Shown here: in pieces, positions 59,006 through 64,000 of the stretch
How positions within the stretch are numbered: the stretch's first letter is position 1
How the letters are laid out: every line of letters begins with the position of its first letter
Assembly: GCF_022695985.1 (NCBI RefSeq)
Contig: NZ_JAAPBF010000010.1
Coordinates: 1-64,000, forward strand
Reading direction: 5' to 3'
Source: Streptomyces sp. NP-1717
GTDB lineage: Bacteria; Actinomycetota; Actinomycetes; Streptomycetales; Streptomycetaceae
Length of the DNA stretch: 64,000 nt
Made by a program: the position numbers and the translations under genes
The notes under the pieces: model-generated
Database searches by the model: none
What the model saw: only the letters and a program-made list of their open reading frames with translations
What the model was told of the DNA's origin: nothing

Positions 59006-61138
59006 TCAGTGTGCGGCGGCGGCCGGTTCCTTCTCGGGTCGCCGCTGCCCGGATCCGCGGCTCAGCACGCCGGGCCACCAGGCCTTCGGGCCGATGTCCA
59101 GGACGAGCGCGGGCACCAGGAGGGACCGGACGACGATCGTGTCCAGGAGGACACCGACGGCGACGATGAAGGCGATCTGGACCAGGAAGGCCAGCGGGAT
59201 GACGCCCAGGGCGGCGAAGGTGGCGGCGAGGACGACGCCGGCGGAGGTGATGACACCGCCGGTCGCCGTGAGGCCGCGCAGGACCCCTTCGCGGGTGCCG
59301 TGCTTCAGCGACTCCTCCCGGACACGTGACATGAGGAAGATGTTGTAGTCCACGCCGAGTGCCACGAGGAAGACGAATCCGTAGAGCGGCACCGAGGCGT
59401 CGGTGCCGGAGAAGCCGAGAATCCCCTGGAAGACGAGCGCGGAGATACCGAGCGTCGCCAGGAAGTTCAGTGCCACGGTCGCCACCAGGAGCACCGGCAT
59501 CAGCAGGGAGCGGAGCAGGCCCATGAGGATGACCAGGATGATGGCCAGCACGACGGGCACGATCAGCATGCGGTCGCTCTCGGACGTCCGCTGGGTGTCG
59601 TACTGCTGGGCGGTGTAGCCCCCGACCAGGGCGTCGGACCCGGGGACCGCGTGTACGGCTTCGCGCAGCCGGGCGATGGTCGCCTTGGCCTCGTCGCTGT
59701 CCGCCGGGGCTTCGAGCGTCGCGTTGATCCGGACCTTGCCGTCGGCCGTCCGGGGTGCTCCGACGCCGGGTCGCCCGGATTCGGTCACGGGCAGCGCGTT
59801 CACCACGCCGTCGGTCCGGCCTGCCGCGGTGGTGACCTGGTCGACGGTGTCGGCGTCGGCGATGACGACGGCCGGGTTGCCCGAACCGCCGGGAAAGTGC
59901 TCGCTCAGTGCCGCCTGCGCGGCGACGGACGGCGCGTCGTTGACGAAGAGTTCGTCGAGCGGGACGCCCTTGGATTCGAGGGTGGGCGCGAAGGCCGCGC
60001 ACGCGAGCAGTCCGGCGAGTGTGAGGGCCCAGACCTTGCGCGGGGCGCGGTCCACGAGTGCCGCGACCCGCGGCCACACACCGCGGCCGCTGTCGCTCTT
60101 CTCGGCGCTGCCGGCCGGCTTCGGGCGGGCCGGCCAGTAGGCGCCACGGCCGAGCAGCACCAGTACCGCGGGGAGGAACGTGAGCGTGCTGAGGACCGCG
60201 CACACGATGCCGATGGCACCGACCGGCCCCAGCGCGCGGTTGTTGGTGAGGTCGCTGAGCAGCAGGGCGATCAGGCCGAGGGCCACGGTGGCGGCGCTTG
60301 CCACGATCGTCCCCGCCGACTCCCGCAGCGCCGCCCGCATGGCCTTGACGCGATCCCCCTGGCGCTCCAGTTCCTCCCGGAAGCGGGCTGTGAGCAGAAG
60401 CGCGTAGTCCGTCGCGGCGCCGATCACCAGGATCGACAGGATCCCCTGTACCTGCCCGTCGACGCGGACGATGTCCCGCTCCGCGAGGGCGTACACCACG
60501 CCGCACGCGAGGCCGAGCGCGAGGACGGCGCCGATGATGATGACGAGCGGGAGGATGACGCTTCGGTAGACCAGGAGCAGGATGATCAGCACCGTCGCGA
60601 GGGCTACGCCGAGGAGCAGGCCGTCGATGCCCGCGAACGCGTCGGACAGGTCGGCCTGGTTGGCCGCCGGACCGGCGATGTGCACGGTCGTGCCGGGCAC
60701 TTGCTCCGCCGCCTCGTCGATCTTCTCCAGCACGGTGGGGAGTTGATCGTCGAGGTCGGGGCGCAGTTGGGCGACTCCCTGGAGTGCCTGCCCGTCCTTG
60801 GAGGGGATCGCCGCGGACGCGGGCCCCACCGTTCCGCTCACGTCTTCGAGCGAGGCGAGGGCGCCGGTCGCGGCTTCGCGCTGCGCGGCGGTCACCTCGC
60901 CGCCGTCCGTGGTCGTCCAGACGACGATGGCCGGCAGGGTCTCGTCCTGGCGGAAGGCCTCCTGCGCGTCGATGACCTTGGTGGACTCGGCGTTCTGCGG
61001 CAGGAACGCCGCCTGGTCGTTGGTAGCGACCTCGCCGAGCTTTCCGGCGTAGGGACCGAGTGTCCCGCCGATCCCGAGCCAGGTGACGAGCAGTACTACG
61101 GGCACGAGCCATCGTGCGAGCCGTGTGGACCTGGACAT
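59006..61138 (-). CDS. MMPL family RND-type membrane transporter
   Basis: A 710-residue transporter with the MMPL plan: an N-terminal helix, a large extracytoplasmic loop (about residues 30-170), a block of five to six helices (including QGILSILVIGAATDYALLLTARFREEL, with the proton-relay Asp-Tyr pair), a second loop, and a second helix block (PLYGFVFLVALGVDYNIFLMSRVREE). Relatives export lipids, siderophores or drugs using the proton gradient. It lies downstream of a MarR gene on the same strand, with a 19-bp palindrome between them, so MarR probably controls it. Confidence 0.92.
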   Translation of the reverse strand: MSRSTRLARWLVPVVLLVTWLGIGGTLGPYAGKLGEVATNDQAAFLPQNAESTKVIDAQEAFRQDETLPAIVVWTTTDGGEVTAAQREAATGALASLEDVSGTVGPASAAIPSKDGQALQGVAQLRPDLDDQLPTVLEKIDEAAEQVPGTTVHIAGPAANQADLSDAFAGIDGLLLGVALATVLIILLLVYRSVILPLVIIIGAVLALGLACGVVYALAERDIVRVDGQVQGILSILVIGAATDYALLLTARFREELERQGDRVKAMRAALRESAGTIVASAATVALGLIALLLSDLTNNRALGPVGAIGIVCAVLSTLTFLPAVLVLLGRGAYWPARPKPAGSAEKSDSGRGVWPRVAALVDRAPRKVWALTLAGLLACAAFAPTLESKGVPLDELFVNDAPSVAAQAALSEHFPGGSGNPAVVIADADTVDQVTTAAGRTDGVVNALPVTESGRPGVGAPRTADGKVRINATLEAPADSDEAKATIARLREAVHAVPGSDALVGGYTAQQYDTQRTSESDRMLIVPVVLAIILVILMGLLRSLLMPVLLVATVALNFLATLGISALVFQGILGFSGTDASVPLYGFVFLVALGVDYNIFLMSRVREESLKHGTREGVLRGLTATGGVITSAGVVLAATFAALGVIPLAFLVQIAFIVAVGVLLDTIVVRSLLVPALVLDIGPKAWWPGVLSRGSGQRRPEKEPAAAAH

Positions 61139-61182
61139 TGCGCTCCCGGATGCGAAGACCGAACGGTAACTTGATCGTAGAC

Positions 61183-61201
61183 TATCTCAATCATCAAGAT
61201 A
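61183..61201. promoter_or_regulatory. MarR-type palindrome between the marR and MMPL genes
   Basis: TATCTCAATCATCAAGATA: seven of nine base pairs symmetric about the centre, with matching TATCT/AGATA ends. An overlapping CTTGAT/ATCAAG pair (61170-61175, 61193-61198) is also present. It lies 44 bp before the MMPL start, where MarR binding could repress the pump. Confidence 0.6.
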
Positions 61202-61253
61202 CTTTTCATCCGCCTCCGGCCCGGCCGACCCGGTCCTGTGGGTGGAGCGGAGG

Positions 61254-61745
61254 TCAGTGCTCTCCGCTGAGCTGGCCCAGTTCGCCGTTGAGAGCGTCCA
61301 GGAAGCGCAGAACGGTCGCGATTTCGTCGCTGCTGAACTGCTCCTGGGCGTGCGCGGTCGCCTGGGCGAGCGGCATGAAATGGGCACGAGCGACCGACCG
61401 GGCGTCCGGAAGGTAGTGCAGGTGCACCACACGCCGGTCGGTGCTCTCGCGGGCCCTGCGGATGTGACCGGCCTTCTCCAGCCGGTCCAGGCACGCGGTG
61501 ACCGCCCCCGACGTCAGGCCGAGGTGGACACGCAGGCGGCCCGGCGTGAGCGGGGTCTCGGAATCCAGGATCGCGGCCAGCGCCTGGACATCCGTGGCAT
61601 GCAGCCCCTGGTCCGCGGTGAAGGCGTGCGCGATGCGGTTGATCTCACCGTTCATCTTCCGCAGCCGGACCGCCAGCGCTTGCAGTTCCTGTCTGCGGGG
61701 CTCAGCGCCGGCGTCCGCCGCCTGAGTCTTCCTGGTACTCGCCAC
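61254..61745 (-). CDS. MarR family transcriptional regulator
   Basis: A 163-residue winged-helix regulator: INRIAHAFTADQGLHATDVQALAAILDSETPLTPGRLRVHLGLTSGAVTACLDRLEKAGHIRRARESTDRRVVHLHY (about residues 35-110), with the HTH at TPGRLRVHLGLTSGAVTACLDRL and the wing at STDRR. The MMPL pump follows on the same strand across 115 bp containing a MarR-type palindrome. It probably represses the pump and responds to its substrate. No such site was found upstream of the regulator itself. Confidence 0.92.
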   Translation of the reverse strand: MASTRKTQAADAGAEPRRQELQALAVRLRKMNGEINRIAHAFTADQGLHATDVQALAAILDSETPLTPGRLRVHLGLTSGAVTACLDRLEKAGHIRRARESTDRRVVHLHYLPDARSVARAHFMPLAQATAHAQEQFSSDEIATVLRFLDALNGELGQLSGEH

Positions 61746-62078
61746 ACCTTCACCCTATGCGGACGGATGACGTCGCCCGCAGCCCTGCCTCCGGCCCCGC
61801 CGCCGGACTCGACCGGACCTCAAGTCGCCTCACCGATACTCGCGGAGTGTATGGACCGCCCGGACCCGCGGAGGACCCGTGTTCACGACCTCCGAGGTGA
61901 GCGCCGTCGGGCGGCGAGCAATCGCCCGCCTCCGGGCCCCTTGCCGCCGGCCGGCGAGGAGATCCGCACGTTCCGGTCGTACCGCCGGTTCACGTCCTGG
62001 CCGAACCCGATGCCGGCGTCCGGGTCCGACGAGTACCGGGCCGGCTGATCTCCCGCCCGCCCACCGAGAAGGGACAGC
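61746..62078. other. 333-bp gap without a supported gene
   Basis: Apart from the promoters of the divergent MarR and polyprenyl synthetase genes, I see nothing here. Open frames across it are low-complexity, Arg/Pro-rich and lack ribosome sites. An AAGGGA at 62069-62074 is the ribosome site of the synthetase gene. Confidence 0.5.
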
Positions 62079-63173
62079 ATGACCAGCACCCGACCCCGCC
62101 CCGGGGCCGCCGCGCGCGCCGACGCCGTCGACGCCGCGCTCCGACAGTTCCTCGGCGCCCGCCGGACCGAGGCCGAGGCGATCAGTCCGGCGTACGCGGC
62201 CGCCGTCGCCGAGTTGGAGGGCTTCGTACTGCGCGGCGGCAAGCGTGTACGGCCGGCCTTCGCCTGGCTCGGCTGGATCGGCGCGGGCGGCGACGAGCAC
62301 GGCGCCACCGCCGACGCGGTCCTGCGCGCCTGCTCCGCGCTGGAGTTGTTCCACGCGTACGGCCTGATCCACGACGACGTGATCGACGCGTCCCTGACGC
62401 GCCGTGGCTCCCCCGCCGCGCATGTGCTGTTCGCGGGTCAGCACCGGGACCGGTGCTGGTCCGGTGATCCGGAGCTGTTCGGCGTCGGCGCGGCGATCCT
62501 GATCGGAGACCTGGCCCAGGTCTGGGCCGACGACATGATCCGTACGTCGGGGCTGCCGGCGCGGGAGTTGGAGCGGGTTGCTCCGGTGTGGTCGGCCCTG
62601 CGCACCGAGGTCCTGTGCGGTCAGGTGCTCGACCTGACCGCCGAGGCGTCGGGCGACGAGGACGTCCACAATCCGGTGCTGGTCGACCAGTACAAGACGG
62701 CCTCGTACACGGTGGAGCGCCCGTTGCACATCGGCGCCGTGATCGCCGGCGCGGACGCCGAACTCGTCGCCGCCTACCGTACGTTCGGCGTCGACATCGG
62801 CGTCGCGTTCCAGCTGCGCGACGACCTCTTGGGAGTGTTCGGCGCCCCTGAGGAGACGGGAAAGCCGTCCGGCGACGACCTGGTCCAGGGCAAGCGCACG
62901 GTGCTCTTCGCGGCCGCGCTCAAGTACGCCGACGAGCAGGACCCGGACGCGGCGAAGTTCCTCAGGGCCAGGATCGGGACGCGGATCTCCGGCGACGACC
63001 TCAGGACGATGCGTTCCATCATCACCGGTGTCGGAGCGGTGGACCATGTCGAACGCGACATCGCCACCCGCACCGACCGGGCCCTCGCCGCGCTGCGGGC
63101 GAGCAGCGCCATCGAGTACGCGAAGGACGAGCTGGCCGCCATGGCGATCAGCGCGACGCAGCGGACCTCCTGA
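62079..63173 (+). CDS. Polyprenyl diphosphate synthase (FPP/GGPP type)
   Basis: A 364-residue trans-prenyltransferase. The first Asp-rich motif is LIHDDVIDASLTRRG (DDxxD) and the second is FQLRDDLLGVFG (DDxxG, common in actinobacterial members). GGKRVRP near residue 55 binds IPP and the KTASYT stretch is typical. It condenses IPP with allylic diphosphates; the Tyr five residues before the first motif (in AYGLIHDD) would favour a shorter product such as FPP or GGPP, but this is not certain. No terpene cyclase or carotenoid gene lies within the window. Confidence 0.93.
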   Translation: MTSTRPRPGAAARADAVDAALRQFLGARRTEAEAISPAYAAAVAELEGFVLRGGKRVRPAFAWLGWIGAGGDEHGATADAVLRACSALELFHAYGLIHDDVIDASLTRRGSPAAHVLFAGQHRDRCWSGDPELFGVGAAILIGDLAQVWADDMIRTSGLPARELERVAPVWSALRTEVLCGQVLDLTAEASGDEDVHNPVLVDQYKTASYTVERPLHIGAVIAGADAELVAAYRTFGVDIGVAFQLRDDLLGVFGAPEETGKPSGDDLVQGKRTVLFAAALKYADEQDPDAAKFLRARIGTRISGDDLRTMRSIITGVGAVDHVERDIATRTDRALAALRASSAIEYAKDELAAMAISATQRTS

Positions 63174-63375
63174 CCCGTTCACCGGCCGCCCGTGCCGGCG
63201 TACCGCCCCGACGAGGACGGTCCTGGTCTCCGGGGCCGTCCTCGCGACCGGACCCCGCGACCCGGCCCGGCCCCGCGCCACGGCCTCGCCATGTGCGCGG
63301 CCGGGCCGGCCCGGAGGCCGCCTCCCTCCGTCCGGGCTCCAGAGCTGGTCGAGACCGTTGCGCCGACAATTCGGC

Positions 63376-63759
63376 ATGAGCGAACACAAGGACACGGTCA
63401 TGCGGTATCTCAGGGGCGTGCAGCACGCCGACCACGAGCTGGTCCTCTCTCTGGTGACCGACGACGTCCTGCTGGAGAGGAAGGGCCGGCCCGGCATCCG
63501 TGGCAAGGAAGTGCTCCGTGCCGTCATCGACGACGAGGACGGCGCCGTCCACCGGGACACCGGTTCGCACCGCCCGGTCCACAGGATCGAGCGCATGGTG
63601 GAGGAGGGCGACACCGTGGTCGTGAGCGGCAGCGTCGTCGTCCGGCTCCTGAACGGCGGGCGGTTGGAGACCCTCTTCTGCGACCACTTCACCTTCAGCG
63701 GTGGTCTGATCAGCGGCCTGGAGAGCTACATGGTCCCTCCCGCCGGTCCCCTGAGCTGA
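63376..63759 (+). CDS. SnoaL-like/NTF2-fold protein
   Basis: A 127-residue protein with the NTF2-fold pattern: MSEHKDTVMRYLRGVQHADHELVLSLVTDDVLLERKGRPGIRGKEVLRAVI, then VHRIERMVEEGDTVVVSGSVVVRLLNGGRLETLFCDHFTFSGGLISGLESYMV. Members include ketosteroid isomerase and limonene epoxide hydrolase relatives and many of unknown role; the substrate here is unknown. The ATG at 63376 has only a weak ribosome site. It is the second small NTF2-fold protein in the window, not closely similar to the one at 56779. Confidence 0.8.
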   Translation: MSEHKDTVMRYLRGVQHADHELVLSLVTDDVLLERKGRPGIRGKEVLRAVIDDEDGAVHRDTGSHRPVHRIERMVEEGDTVVVSGSVVVRLLNGGRLETLFCDHFTFSGGLISGLESYMVPPAGPLS

Positions 63760-63790
63760 CTCACGGACCTGGTCGCCGCACGCGATCGGG

Positions 63791-64000
63791 TCATACGGGA
63801 ACGTCTTCCGCCCGGCCTCGTGCGACTCCTGTGGAGGGCCGGACCGGTGGCAGGGCGAGGACCGCCGCCGCGATGGCGTCGGAGTCCTCCAGGGTGACCG
63901 AGCCGACGCCCGGTCTGATGCCCGCGGCGGTCACCCAGTGCACCGACTCGGTCGGCACCCCGTAGGCGAAGCGGCGGGGATGCGGTACGCCCCGGGCGTC
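63791..64000 (-). CDS. FAD/NAD(P)-binding protein, C-terminal end (partial, runs off the right edge)
   Basis: The last 69 codons of a gene entering from the right. The sequence RRFAYGVPTESVHWVTAAGIRPGVGSVTLEDSDAIAAAVLALP matches the end of actinobacterial FAD/NAD(P)-binding proteins (NAD_binding_9 type), where it surrounds the active face. The cofactor motif itself would lie outside the window. The stop TGA is at 63791-63793. It converges on the NTF2-fold gene. Confidence 0.7.
   Translation of the reverse strand, partial: DARGVPHPRRFAYGVPTESVHWVTAAGIRPGVGSVTLEDSDAIAAAVLALPPVRPSTGVARGRAEDVPV

Noticed and set aside
58860..61112. A 750-codon open frame overlapping the MMPL gene on the same strand
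   Set aside because: It is Arg/Pro-rich out-of-frame translation; the other frame has membrane helices and MMPL motifs.
62079..63173. A terpene or carotenoid cluster around the polyprenyl synthetase
   Set aside because: No cyclase, phytoene synthase or tailoring enzyme lies next to it in the window.

Overview
The window is high-GC DNA from an actinomycete, almost certainly a Streptomyces. The signs are the strong G/C bias at third codon positions, frequent GTG starts, 4-bp ATGA/GTGA gene overlaps, rare TTA codons, streptogrisin-type proteases, a SapA-like spore protein, HTH-DUF2690 membrane proteins and polyketide genes. The gene mix (secondary metabolism, secreted enzymes, many regulators, few core genes) suggests an accessory or arm-like part of a linear chromosome. 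I saw no rRNA, tRNA, insertion sequence or CRISPR array.

Layout. 1-1316 (minus): start of a modular type I polyketide synthase whose body lies outside the window. 1547-11011: mostly small secreted, membrane or stress proteins (two SH3-like exported proteins, a SapA-like protein, Ku, a TetR regulator with a 30-bp perfect palindrome, an erythromycin-esterase-like protein without its catalytic motif, DUF1876, FomD-like DUF402, CsbD). 11267-20061: a sugar-uptake and hydrolysis locus: lipoprotein binding protein, two permeases, LacI repressor, GH5-like enzyme (perhaps beta-mannosidase) and GH3 enzyme; the ATPase is not encoded here. 20327-26877: deazaflavin-type oxidoreductase, VOC protein, tyrosine phosphatase-like protein, exported metallophosphoesterase with a LamG-like domain, methyltransferase, and an epoxide hydrolase divergent from a MarR regulator with two matching operator-like sites. 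26931-34146: two membrane-anchored HTH proteins, a secreted peptidoglycan-binding protein and a two-component system whose kinase carries two sensor/kinase halves in one chain.

34272-45170: DinB/mycothiol-type protein, TetR regulator, a divergent lactonase-like lipoprotein and Baeyer-Villiger monooxygenase, an APH-like kinase, a streptogrisin-like protease with a TTA codon, a ComB-like phosphatase, and a GntR-controlled catabolic set (nitrilase-family amidase, MHS transporter, DUF2848 protein) in which the same operator-like motif lies upstream of the regulator and between the transporter and DUF2848 genes.

45204-50996 (minus) is the most interesting part: a tightly coupled six-gene operon encoding an ACP-acyl-AMP ligase fusion, a ketosynthase with a full Cys-His-His triad, a Cys-less ketosynthase partner, a free ACP, a ketoreductase and a type II thioesterase. 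The ligase carries two TTA codons, so the operon probably depends on bldA. It looks like a small type II polyketide system primed by a carboxylic acid, perhaps aromatic. 51337-64000 holds GNAT, VOC and LURP-one-like proteins, a second two-component system whose kinase has an extra C-terminal membrane domain, a DJ-1/PfpI protein, a second streptogrisin, a MarR-MMPL efflux pair, a polyprenyl synthetase, two SnoaL-like proteins and the end of an FAD/NAD(P)-binding protein.
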